From: Acanthaster planci
Taxonomy: Eukaryota; Echinodermata; Asteroidea; Valvatida; Acanthasteridae
Reading direction: 5' to 3'
NCBI RefSeq assembly: GCF_001949145.1
Contig: NW_019091646.1
Span: 240,346-286,728 of the forward strand
DNA: 46,383 nt
Below the pieces are notes generated by a model, which ran no database searches, was not told where the DNA came from, and was given only the letters and a program-made list of their open reading frames with translations. Position numbers and translations under genes: made by a program. Positions within the stretch are counted from its first letter, which is position 1. Each line of letters begins with the position of its first letter. Of the stretch, positions 39,463-46,383 are shown piece by piece.

Positions 39463-40720
39463 AGAATAGTATTATATAAAAGTAATACGTCGCAACAATA
39501 CACCAAAAAGCTAAACCCGAGTCGCAGACTTAAAGTTCCTCGCGCGATCAAAGGTGAAAGGCGCGAAGTCACCATTATGCATAACCCGAGTACCATAGCC
39601 GCAGGTCACACGTTAAACGTAAAATTTCCGACCCTAAGCACGGACGACGTCATTGTACCCGGCACCGCCAAACTCGCTTTTAAACTCGATCTAGACGGCG
39701 CCACGGACGATAATAAAACTGTGTCTAACAACGTGGCGAGAAACCTGGTTTCAGAAATCAACGTGAGCCTACAGGGAAACAAGATAGTGAGTTACCGAGA
39801 TGCGGACGTATTTAACAATTTCAAGGACAATTGGTTACCCCTGTCGCAGACTAAAAATATGGCGTACTTTGGTTTGGAAAAGGAAAACGTGGCCAAGATA
39901 CGTCTCGGTGCTGGTGATAAAAGCGAAGCCGCAAACAACGGTAAAGATAAAGCGATTGCCGATGCTTTTAAAAATCGTTATGCGATTCCACTGGACACGC
40001 CTATTCTACCGTCGTGGTTTAAAGAGCCTCTGACGTATCAACTAACTTTTAACGGGCACGACAAAGTGGTCAACTCGTCAGATACCGCCGCAGAATACTC
40101 CATTTCGGACCTGACCTTGGAATACGAAGTAGTAACCAATCGAGATCTGGTGCAAACATTGAAAAACAAAAAAAGATGTATTCCCTATTCGACCGGATTC
40201 ACTCGTGGAAGAAGCAAGCGGTAAACAAGTCTGACACGCTATGGAACATCAGCATCGACCAGACGATCAAGGAATTTTGATCCTGATTAGAGATCCGGTT
40301 ATCAAAAACCCGCAAAAAATTTATAATCCGCATATCACTAAAACGATCGTGACGGTCGAAGGTAAACCGAACCAATTGTATTCGCAGGGTCTGTTCGAAT
40401 ACCAACATTGGAATGAAATTACAAAATATTTAGGCGATTCGGATAGAGAATCGGCGAGAGCGGTGGCCAAGGACCTAAACTTAACCGGAGTAGATATGGC
40501 CGAATACTTAAGAGATAAGTACGGTCTCTGGCTCGATTTCAGAAGTTCCGACGATAACAGCGCTCACGGGTCGGGTAGACCTCTCGGCGGCGGTGGAGAT
40601 ATATCGATTCAAATGGAAAGAGCGAGCGAAGCGAGCGGACCTCTGACGATGTACGTGTTTTTGGTGATGGATTCTCAATTCACGGTGGAAGACGGTAATT
40701 TTAAGAGTTTGGTTTATTAA
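39463..40720 (+). pseudogene. Major capsid protein (double jelly roll), Polinton I
   Basis: About 420 codons. The frame from 39463 (ATA where an ATG is expected, preceded by AGTAAA) gives TSQQYTKKLNPSRRLKVP, HNPSTIAAGHTLNVKFP, DVIVPGTAKLAFKLDL, DADVFNNFKDNWLPLSQTKN and SISDLTLEYEVVTNRD, typical of the first jelly roll. After an A-run the frame shifts near 40170 (DRIHSWKK, SDTLWNISID) and again near 40275; then a clean 156-codon part holds GVDMAEYLRDKYGLWLDFR, SSDDNSAHGSGRPLGGG and ISIQMERASEASGP. Polinton III reads through the second break, so these are indels. An alternative start at 39424 lies inside the preceding gene and is unlikely. Confidence 0.85.
40619..40640 (+). repeat. GCGAGCGAAGCGAGC word inside the capsid gene
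   Basis: Encodes RASEAS. Polinton II has the same number of bases here, coding RETETA, so the word arose without net insertion. Confidence 0.85.
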
Positions 40721-40721
40721 A

Positions 40722-40780
40722 ATGAGTGAAGCGAATGAACGAAGCGAGCGAAGCGAGCAACGAGCGAAGCGAGTGAATGA
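40722..40780 (+). repeat. Cluster of GCGAGCGAAGCGAGC-type words at the ATPase start
   Basis: Three overlapping or adjacent variants (GTGAAGCGAATGAACG, AGCGAGCGAAGCGAGC, ACGAGCGAAGCGAGTG) fill the first 50 bp of the ORF. Confidence 0.85.
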
Positions 40781-41423
40781 AATGAACCAGATGTATAATC
40801 AGATGTACAAGAATCCGCATTGCGCCTTGATCGTGGGTAAGACCGGTAGCGGGAAGACTAACTGGATTTTAAATCTATTGGAGACCGAATATAAATTTAC
40901 ATTTGAAGCTATCGTGATTATCTGTCCGACGCTTTTTAAGAATAAAACTTTTTTAAAACGCCCGTGGATATACACCGACGAAAACGTTTATCTGTGCGAT
41001 TTAGATCGAGAGAAACTAGAATTAAACGACTCAATCGAACTTTATAAAAAAATATTCGACGGAACGAACACGTTATTCATTATCGACGACTGTGCGGCTG
41101 ATCAGTTTATCAAGTACCGAAAGAAATCTAAGAGTAGCAATACGTGCGCTTTCAGCAAGATGGCGTTCTCAGGCCGACATTACCTTCACAGCTGCTGGCT
41201 ACTTACGCAAAAGTACAATTCGGTGCTAAAAGACTTCAGAGAGAATACTGCTTGGACCGCGATATTCCACTGCAAGGATCGAAATTCCTTTGACCAATGT
41301 CTGGATGAAAACGACGTAGTTCCCGACGAAAAGAGGGAAGAGATTAAAAGATACCTACGCGACGTGAAATTTAGTAAGCTGATATTAAATAAAGAACCGC
41401 CGGTGAATTATCAAATTAGTTGA
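40722..41423 (+). CDS. A32/FtsK-type DNA-packaging ATPase
   Basis: Intact, 233 residues. The ATG lies one base after the capsid stop. Residues 1-28 are a Ser/Glu/Arg/Asn-rich extension (EANERSERSEQRAKRVNE) encoded by GAGCGAAGCGAGC-type words and absent from copy II. Walker A GKTGSGKT at residues 39-46, Walker B LFIIDDC at about 123-129, and SGRHYLHSCWLLTQKYNSVL with the sensor-type Gln. Members of this HerA/FtsK clade pump the genome into the capsid at the expense of ATP. It is the best-preserved enzyme gene of the element. The size is close to that of other Polinton and virophage ATPases. Confidence 0.85.
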   Translation: MSEANERSERSEQRAKRVNEMNQMYNQMYKNPHCALIVGKTGSGKTNWILNLLETEYKFTFEAIVIICPTLFKNKTFLKRPWIYTDENVYLCDLDREKLELNDSIELYKKIFDGTNTLFIIDDCAADQFIKYRKKSKSSNTCAFSKMAFSGRHYLHSCWLLTQKYNSVLKDFRENTAWTAIFHCKDRNSFDQCLDENDVVPDEKREEIKRYLRDVKFSKLILNKEPPVNYQIS

Positions 41424-41465
41424 GTAAAAAATGAGAAAATATTTTAATTACCTTTATTAAATACG

Positions 41466-42011
41466 ATGATTGAAGGAAAAATAAAATGCAAAAAGTACCG
41501 TTGGCTCCTAGTCTCCTCAAACTTTGCCCTACAGAAAACGGGTAAAATTAACTCAACTTGTAACGAGTGCATCGATAAAGTAAGAGCACAACAAGAATTA
41601 CACAAATGCCAGCATGGTAGAAGAAAGAACACCTGTGTAGAATGTAATGGATCATTGGTCTGTATTCATAAGAGACGTAGATATTATTGTAAGATCTGCA
41701 CCGGGGAAGTTGAGGCGGCGATTAGATGTTGGATCCACAACTCTAGACAAAAAGATAAAAAATATAATCGATTTGATCCCAATCGTTTCATTGACACAGA
41801 CTTCTGCAGAGGGCTAATTGAAGATTACCCCTATTTCTATTATAACGACTGTAAAGTTCAGTTACAGTTTTTAGAAAATAAAGACGACCTGGGCACCATC
41901 GAGCAGCTGGATAACGAAATTGGTCACATTAAATCAAACTGCGTGCTAGCTTGTTCGAAGTGTAACTTTAGGTGCAAGTGCGATCAGGTAGTTGGGTCAA
42001 CTGATCTATAA
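41466..42011 (+). CDS. Cys/His-repeat HNH-like nuclease
   Basis: Intact, 181 residues. Cys pairs CNEC at about 36-39, then two short Cys/His units (CQHGRRKNTCVEC; CIHKRRRYYCKIC) of the kind known as EsV-1-7-like repeats, a basic region, FIDTDFCRGLIEDYPYFYYN, and an HNH-like C-terminus: IEQLDNEIGHIKSNCVLAC followed by KCNFRCKC. The pattern D-N-x2-G-H-x3-N and C-x2-C-N is that of HNH endonucleases with a structural zinc. A role in DNA cleavage or recombination is inferred. The Polinton II copy has one more repeat unit. Confidence 0.65.
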   Translation: MIEGKIKCKKYRWLLVSSNFALQKTGKINSTCNECIDKVRAQQELHKCQHGRRKNTCVECNGSLVCIHKRRRYYCKICTGEVEAAIRCWIHNSRQKDKKYNRFDPNRFIDTDFCRGLIEDYPYFYYNDCKVQLQFLENKDDLGTIEQLDNEIGHIKSNCVLACSKCNFRCKCDQVVGSTDL

Positions 42012-42077
42012 GTGAAGCAAAGCGAGCGGAGCTAATTGGGAGAAAGCTTTTAACTAGTTACCCTTTGTTATAACTGG

Positions 42078-42120
42078 GCTATGTCAGCCTGGTTATAATT
42101 AATTTTATTTTAGTTATAAC
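42078..42120 (+). terminator. Stem-loop plus T-rich tract after the nuclease-like gene, Polinton I
   Basis: TTATAACTGGGCT, a 5-base loop (ATGTC) and AGCCTGGTTATAA form a 13-bp stem with two mismatches, followed by TTAATTTTATTTTAG. The same place in Polinton II has a hairpin of unrelated stem sequence. The spacing from the stop codon is about 70 bp. Confidence 0.45.
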
Positions 42121-42132
42121 AAATAAGCAACA

Positions 42133-42309
42133 ATGTTAGAGCTAGTTCAACTACTTATTCAGTTAGTTATAGCAGCTAACTTAACCTACTACACAATTGA
42201 GTACCTACGCCTAAAGCATACCTACAACAAATTTAAAGAGTACTTATTATCAAAATGGACAACATCAAAAGCAGTCTCACCGATTCAAAAGCGAGCGGAG
42301 CAAGCGTAG
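42133..42309 (+). CDS. Small membrane protein (58 aa)
   Basis: ATG at 42133 starts MLELVQLLIQLVIAANLTYY, one membrane segment, then a basic helix (YLRLKHTYNKFKEYLLSKW). It overlaps the next gene by 55 bp in another frame. The Polinton II homologue (22903) has the same start, hydrophobic segment and overlap, which supports that it is real despite its size. Confidence 0.65.
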   Translation: MLELVQLLIQLVIAANLTYYTIEYLRLKHTYNKFKEYLLSKWTTSKAVSPIQKRAEQA

Positions 42310-42815
42310 CGAGTGAATGTAAACAAAACGTCAAAGACAGACTCTGTTCGATAGCTGCGTCAGGTGAAAGTAAAAAGTACCTAGGTAAAGAATATTCGAT
42401 CAAAGAAATTGAAGCTCTGTCACCCAAAGACCAAGAAAAATTACTCAATTTGTACGAAGTTCAATTTGGCAAAGAGATCGTTAACACCCTTGGCCACGCG
42501 ATTTTAAGTTCGTATTCTCGCTTGCTCGGTATAGCTACCCCAATCGATCTCCTTGGATTCAACGTCAACTTAACGTCCGAAGAAGCGCTAACCAAAGACC
42601 TAAACGACGACCCGATTATCAGTCAGACCATGGGTCACTTACTTACCGAAGTCTGTTACAAGTATGGAGTGTATCTGTCACCACTTACAGCCGCGTTAAT
42701 TACCACTAAACACCTGGAATTCAACAAAAGCTCTGTTATATTAAAAGAGGATGTCAACAACAACAACAAACGAAGCGAACCCGACACCAGCGAACAGTCC
42801 GGTAAAGACGAGTGA
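42255..42815 (+). CDS. Conserved Polinton protein of unknown function (186 aa)
   Basis: Intact. The N-terminal 40 residues are Ser/Ala/Lys-rich and partly encoded by GCGAGCGGAGCAAGC-type words. Then come a helical region (IKEIEALSPKDQEKLLNLYE, FGKEIVNTLGHAI), SYSRLLGIATPIDLLGFNVN, DLNDDPIISQTMGHLLTEVC and a hydrophobic C-terminal segment (YGVYLSPLTAALITT). The second half is strongly conserved in Polinton II. The mostly helical protein may associate with membranes. Confidence 0.75.
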   Translation: MDNIKSSLTDSKASGASVASECKQNVKDRLCSIAASGESKKYLGKEYSIKEIEALSPKDQEKLLNLYEVQFGKEIVNTLGHAILSSYSRLLGIATPIDLLGFNVNLTSEEALTKDLNDDPIISQTMGHLLTEVCYKYGVYLSPLTAALITTKHLEFNKSSVILKEDVNNNNKRSEPDTSEQSGKDE

Positions 42816-43217
42816 AGCGAGAATTACTCTGGTACAGACGGTAACTAAAAGTAAAAATCCGAAGCGTGTAGAACAAGGTAAGAAATTAGCCTGAGCATAA
42901 CAAAAAGATGAAGCAGCAGCTCGCCAAGATGAAATTAGCGAGCGAAGCGAGCTGCGAAGAGAGCAACCAGAACTTCAGCTCAGAAAATAGAAGTTATCAA
43001 ACGGTTACAGAGAACAGAAACTTGATATTTGGTGGATTGGCGATTGGTGCGCTTGCGGTCTATTTAATTTGGAAAAACAAGTTGAACTGAACCTACTCAA
43101 CAAATTAAGAACCAATTAGATCAAGCAAAAAGAGAAGCGACCGAGCGAAGTGAGTATTCTGAGCAAAACTCGAGCCAAGAAAATAAAATTGAAGAACAGA
43201 TTTTAGACATGGAATAA
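42751..43217 (+). pseudogene. Membrane protein with KNPKRVEQGKKLA motif (two frameshifts)
   Basis: ATG at 42751, overlapping the previous gene by 65 bp, gives a Thr/Pro-rich start, then KSKNPKRVEQGKKLA and a TGA. One extra T at about 42891 shifts the frame: the next frame (42908-43090) continues with KMKQQLAKMKLASEAS and a membrane segment (LIFGGLAIGALAVYLIW). Near 43085 a second shift leads to a Gln/Ser/Glu-rich tail ending ILDME and TAA at 43215, the same C-terminus as the intact 50-residue gene of Polinton II. The basic KNPKRV-type motif is, to my knowledge, common in Polinton proteins of unknown role. Confidence 0.65.
42936..42957 (+). repeat. GCGAGCGAAGCGAGC word
   Basis: A perfect copy in the KLASEAS codons of the frameshifted membrane-protein gene. 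Related words lie at 42012-42034, 42287-42320, 42768-42825 and 43133-43160. Confidence 0.85.
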
Positions 43218-43256
43218 AAAAAAATTCCTCAATTTAAAAAAGGCCTATTATTATAA

Positions 43257-43505
43257 ATGAGTAACGCTAAATCAATCAACGTAAACGGAATCGCCAATAC
43301 TGTTTACCACGGTGCAGTCGTTTCGGGAATCTTCATAGGTTACGCCATGCTATCGAGTAAGTTATTTAAAATTAAACCACCAGACTTAAATAAATTATCT
43401 GCAGAAGACGCGTTGAAATTGACCGCGCTGTCTAGCGGTGCATTGGCTACCCAGGGTTGGTTGGTAGCGCAAGGTATATTGCCCGCGAGCCTGCCCACCG
43501 CTTAA
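43257..43505 (+). CDS. Small two-membrane-segment protein (82 aa)
   Basis: Intact; the ATG directly follows CTATTATTATAA. MSNAKSINVNGIANTVYHGA, a membrane segment (VVSGIFIGYAMLSSKLF), a short linker (KPPDLNKLSAEDALKLTALS) and a second hydrophobic segment (GALATQGWLVAQGILPA). The same protein is present, frameshifted, in Polinton II. Probably a virion- or host-membrane protein; function unknown. Confidence 0.75.
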   Translation: MSNAKSINVNGIANTVYHGAVVSGIFIGYAMLSSKLFKIKPPDLNKLSAEDALKLTALSSGALATQGWLVAQGILPASLPTA

Positions 43506-43533
43506 AGTTTCCTTATTTTAAAGTTAAAGTAAA

Positions 43534-44933
43534 ATGGCTGAAGGAGGATTTGATCCAGAGGAAATACCTCTCTTGGAAGATCAAGTGAAAAAACAAGAAA
43601 TAGACGACCAAGACTTTGTCGACGATAACTTATCTTCAGATCGACAAGAAACGTCCTTTATAGAAGGTACAAATGAACCTGGATTAGACGATACCAACAC
43701 TTCATTACATGAACTAAGAGTAGGAATAGAACCGATTAAAGCAAATGAACCAAAATTATACCTAAATCCCCGACCAGTAATATTACCCAAGGGTGATATA
43801 TTAGAAAGAGGGAGAGCGGCATTAATAACTAATCCAATTGTAGACGACTTTTACCGATATTTTAAACTCGCCGAAAGAAAAGATGTACCATCAGTACTTC
43901 ACTATGAAAAGTTGGATTACCGCAAAGGCAAAGGTTTATTTTTTAAAAAGGAAGATAAGTACGGCGATGTGCTATTAACCAACGAAAAAAAAACCAGATG
44001 TAGTTGTCCGTCTTGAAACAATCATCAAAAACGCCAAAGCTGCTGGATATACCGGCAAAGAAGGAGGCGAAGACACCATGTCAGCGCAAGATTTTATTAG
44101 ATTCAAATTAGGATTTAAAAATTATGGAAGATCGGTGAAAAAAGCTGAATCAATCCATTCAACCCGAGAGCATTCCAATGGAAGAACTACCCCAAATATC
44201 AGACCAAGTCAGTGACATCGTAGAAGAGCTCACCCAAGATACAAACGTTCAAACAGAAGGATTAAACCATAGAGAGCTCTTAGGATTAGACAAACAATTG
44301 CGAACGATTAGAGGACAGATACGATTAAACGAAGCTAAAATTACAGAAATTCAAGAAGAAATAAGTAGACTCGAGACTTCTGAAGATTCGGGTCGTTTAC
44401 GTGAATTAAACGATCAACTCGAAGGACTACAAGCTCAAAGAGACATATTAAACGGTCAACTCAAAAGCCAAATATCGCAAGTTAAAGATTTGATTAATTA
44501 CACTTTACATTCGGATGACACCCTGGGTGATAAGATTCAAACGATATTTAGAGAGCAAGGCGTCATGATCGTAAGCATTTTAACGGCTTTTAGTTTAGCG
44601 GTAAGTACCATCGTTAGTAGCATCGTAGCTAGCGTCAGAGCTGCCGGAGCGAGCAAACCAACACCTGAACCTGAACCCGCACCAAAACCAACGCCGGCTC
44701 CTCCTTCCAAAGGTGGAATTACCGATTGGATCAAACGTCAACTGTGGAACCTGGCAAACGTATTGAAGAAACTCGGGTTGAAAGCTTTAGGCGCTTTGCC
44801 CGGGGACATAGGTAGCATTTTGAGTTGGATTTTTAACGTGCCGAGTAAAGCGGTCGGATGGGTGGCAGAGCACGTGTGGACCTAATTTGTAGGCTTGGGT
44901 GTTTTGATTTTGACGTACGTGCAAAAAGGGTAA
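43534..44933 (+). pseudogene. Large coiled-coil membrane-active-type structural protein
   Basis: Starts MAEGGFDPEEIPLLEDQVKK after CTTATTTTAAAG. Acidic N-terminus; an ordered domain (PIVDDFYRYFKLAERKDVPS); frameshift in an A-run at about 43985; KNAKAAGYTGKEGGEDTMSA; another frame change near 44150; then an open 235-codon part with a coiled coil (RELNDQLEGLQAQRDILNGQ), a hydrophobic segment (MIVSILTAFSLAVSTIVSSI), a Pro-rich linker, an amphipathic helix (ITDWIKRQLWNLANVLKKLG) and a hydrophobic C-terminus cut by TAA at 44883; the last 16 codons follow. The amphipathic and hydrophobic C-terminus suggests membrane disruption or scaffolding, as in minor capsid proteins of other viruses; inference only. 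Confidence 0.7.
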
Positions 44934-44941
44934 AAAGGACA

Positions 44942-44984
44942 AAAAAATTAAATCTCACCTCAAATTTGGGGTGAGATTTTTTTA
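44942..44984. terminator. Bidirectional terminator-like hairpin between convergent genes
   Basis: A-run, perfect 10-bp stem AAATCTCACC / GGTGAGATTT around a 10-base loop, then a T-run to 44983. It lies between the stop of the plus gene (44933) and the stop of the minus gene (45023). Its shape in both directions is that of an intrinsic terminator, which is unusual for an animal element. Confidence 0.5.
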
Positions 44985-45002
44985 TGCCTTAATTCAAGAT
45001 TT

Positions 45003-45026
45003 GGCTCGCTTCACTCGCTCGTTTAA
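45003..45026. repeat. GCTCGCTTCACTCGCTCG word in intergenic DNA
   Basis: A variant of the copy-I word on the minus strand, just downstream of the myristoylated-type gene and outside coding sequence. Confidence 0.75.
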
Positions 45027-46211
45027 GTTAAAATTTTATATAACGTAAAACCGATGACACCCACGGCAACGGCTCCGATGGTTAAGGACAGTTTCTCTTT
45101 GTTGTGCGCGTCTAAGGGTTTGCTTAAAACTGGCTTTACGATTGGCCTCGGTAACACTTCCGGTTCTGGTTCTTCATTAAAATCAGCTTCGCTATTTAAA
45201 CTCGGTACGTATCCAGTCTTCATATCCGCAGTCGCGACTTGTAAATTATTGTTATAGCCCTCAAACGTGCCGATGCCTAAGTCCGAGGGCACCAGGTACA
45301 AACCCGGGGCAACTACGAAGTTTAAAGGCGTTTTTGCGTATTGTAGCGAATCTTGAAATTGGTCGATCGACTGTTCGAGATCGGGGTCCGAATTAATTAA
45401 AGATTCCACGATCGTAATAAATTGCCGTTGCGCGTCTAATCCGGTGCACGCTGGTCTTGGTCTGTGCCTGTGTTCCCCGAATAACGCGTAGACGTAAGCT
45501 CGAATTGATTCGTTTACTTTGGTGATTCCCACGTCCGTCAACCGAGACTTTTTAGGAACAAAATCCCACCAGGCCAAAGTAACCGCGTCCGACTGTGAAA
45601 TCAAGGTGACCGTGTAGGTACTCGCGTGACCGGAACCTTTAGGCGGTTTAGCCCATCCAAAGCCCATGTAAGTAGATCCCGCGTATTTACCGTTGGTCAC
45701 GTGTAAGTCGTGCACGTCGTAGTTTTTACCTGGAACAGGTACGTAACCGTCGTCGTAATGATAAGCGGTGCCTAATCCGTTCGACAAAGTGTCTCTTGTT
45801 TGTTTATACGATTTATTCGGGTCTATTCCGTATAAAAGGCACGTGTCGGTAAACTTCCGATGGTCATAATTATTGTGTAACGCGTCAAATACGTCGTCGC
45901 TCGGAATGGGCATCACGCAGTCATAAAATATTTTTCGTACGGTGTAATACGTGAAAGTTAAATAAAGCCGAGACGTACGGATTGGGGTCAGACAGCAGAT
46001 CAAAACCCACACCGCAGGCCGTCATCGCGCAATAGACCGCGAAATTAAATTGATTTTGGTAAAACGATATCGACTCGGTAGACCAGCGATTGACGGCTTC
46101 GTCCGTGGTTACTTTCGGTAATTTATACGCGTGCGTTAAATTTGGAAACTCGGCTGTAAAGGAATTTTCTTCGTTGACTACAATGTTTAGACTACTTAAA
46201 TTGCCTCCCAT
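45023..46211 (-). CDS. N-myristoylation-type membrane protein (frame change at about 45950)
   Basis: ATG at 46211 after TCTTTTAAAATAA; starts MGGNLSSLNIVV, a good N-myristoylation signal. The first frame (YKLPKVTTDEAVNRW, FNFAVYCAMTACGVGFDLLS) stops at 45921; the second frame, open from 46012, carries TVRKIFYDCVMPIPSDDVFD, NGKYAGSTYMGFGWAKPPKG, ESLINSDPDLEQSIDQFQDS and LVPSDLGIGTFEGYN, a Glu/Pro-rich linker and a C-terminal membrane segment (LTIGAVAVGVIGFTLYKIL). Joining needs a +1 shift; Polinton II has the same shift at the same place. About 390 residues together. Lipidated at one end and anchored at the other, it may sit in a virion inner membrane; the family name is unknown to me. Confidence 0.7.
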
Positions 46212-46227
46212 TTATTTTAAAAGACTT

Positions 46228-46383
46228 TTAAAAAGGAGGGGCTGTCGGTTGGGTGAAAATGGTCGGGTTGATCGTTGTGCTCGCTTCTCGATAAGCGGGT
46301 GGAGATTCTGGTTTCTCTTCGTATTTAACCGACTTTGTAAAACTTATTCGCCAAGTTTTTTCATAAGATCTTTTTTAAAACGG
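46228..46383 (-). CDS. Polinton membrane protein, C-terminal part with PPAY (partial)
   Basis: The minus frame gives YEKTWRISFTKSVKYEEKPE, then SPPAYREAST, and ends PTAPPF-stop at 46230-46228. It matches the tail of the Polinton II gene at 18604-19286; most of the protein lies beyond the window. As there, the tail frame has a break (TAA in TTTTAAAAAAG) just upstream near 46375. Confidence 0.65.

Larger units (their letters stand above)
33603..46383 (+). mobile_element. Polinton I (Maverick/adintovirus-like), right end outside window
   Basis: It begins with a terminal repeat (33603-33943) and carries PolB (+), integrase and a membrane protein (-), then capsid, ATPase, nuclease-like and small membrane genes (+), and two genes on the minus strand at the window end. 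Compared with the fully syntenic Polinton II, at least the spike-like, TFIIB-like, unknown and Cys-ladder genes and the second terminal repeat are missing beyond 46383. Base composition is AT-rich except where GCGAGCGAAGCGAGC-type words occur. Confidence 0.9.

Noticed and set aside
40165-40280. Programmed frameshifting in the capsid gene of Polinton I
   Set aside because: At the second break Polinton III reads through in one frame and the breaks differ between copies, so these are indels.
22935-44984. Reading the terminator-like hairpins as evidence of bacterial DNA
   Set aside because: Gene content, LTR retrotransposons, polyadenylation signals and YR elements are all eukaryotic; the hairpins are discussed as element features.
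1-46383. tRNA, rRNA, riboswitch or origin of replication
   Set aside because: None recognised by eye on either strand; a dedicated search (tRNAscan-SE, Rfam) would be decisive.

Overview
This window is repeat-dense animal nuclear DNA, most likely from an aquatic invertebrate; I cannot name the species. I recognise no intact host gene, tRNA, rRNA or CRISPR. Nearly everything is mobile DNA in different states of decay: Polinton/Maverick (adintovirus-like) elements, GC-rich Ty3/gypsy retrotransposons, tyrosine-recombinase (YR) elements with an SGNH-hydrolase ORF, a MITE and a minisatellite. The Polinton parts are AT-rich and the gypsy parts GC-rich, so composition alone marks the boundaries. There are two assembly gaps (12618-13286 and 34550-34579).

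Layout. 1-1055: YR element copy A (minus strand, runs off the window). 1062-1412: broken Polinton DNA polymerase (PolB) fragment. 1639-5385: gypsy copy 1 (minus), with gag, integrase and a zinc-finger ORF behind a splice-acceptor-like tract. 5545-5971: minisatellite, long hairpin and short repeats. 8023-11655: gypsy copy 2 (minus), flanked by LTR-like direct repeats. 13941-14195: MITE. 14600-15410 and 32495-32850: two parts of one PolB relic (Polinton III). 15412-32494: Polinton II, nearly complete but decayed, bounded by about 280-bp inverted repeats and itself invaded by YR copy B (about 31071-32168). 33145-33943: two Polinton termini meeting head to head. 33603-46383: Polinton I, the best-preserved copy, cut by the window end.

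Polintons I and II are in opposite orientation and fully syntenic. From the PolB end the order is PolB, integrase (opposite strand), a two-membrane-segment protein (opposite), a small coiled-coil membrane protein (only in I), double-jelly-roll major capsid protein, A32/FtsK-type packaging ATPase, Cys/HNH nuclease-like protein, several small membrane proteins, a coiled-coil membrane-active-type protein, and then on the other strand an N-myristoylation-type membrane protein, a membrane protein with a PPAY tail, a candidate minor capsid/spike protein, a TFIIB-like zinc-ribbon protein, an unknown protein and a Cys-ladder protein. The genes fit self-synthesis (PolB), chromosomal integration (integrase), capsid building and DNA packaging, and possibly membrane interaction and element-specific transcription. 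No adenain-type protease was recognised. In copy I PolB, integrase and capsid protein are broken, while ATPase, nuclease-like and several small membrane genes remain open.

Most noteworthy: a GCGAGCGAAGCGAGC-type word that has spread through copy I, replacing codons without consistent insertion; a frame change at the same place in the myristoylated-protein gene of both copies; terminator-shaped hairpins at equivalent 3' ends in both copies; the Cys-ladder protein; the TFIIB-like gene; and the nested or head-to-head Polinton arrangement.
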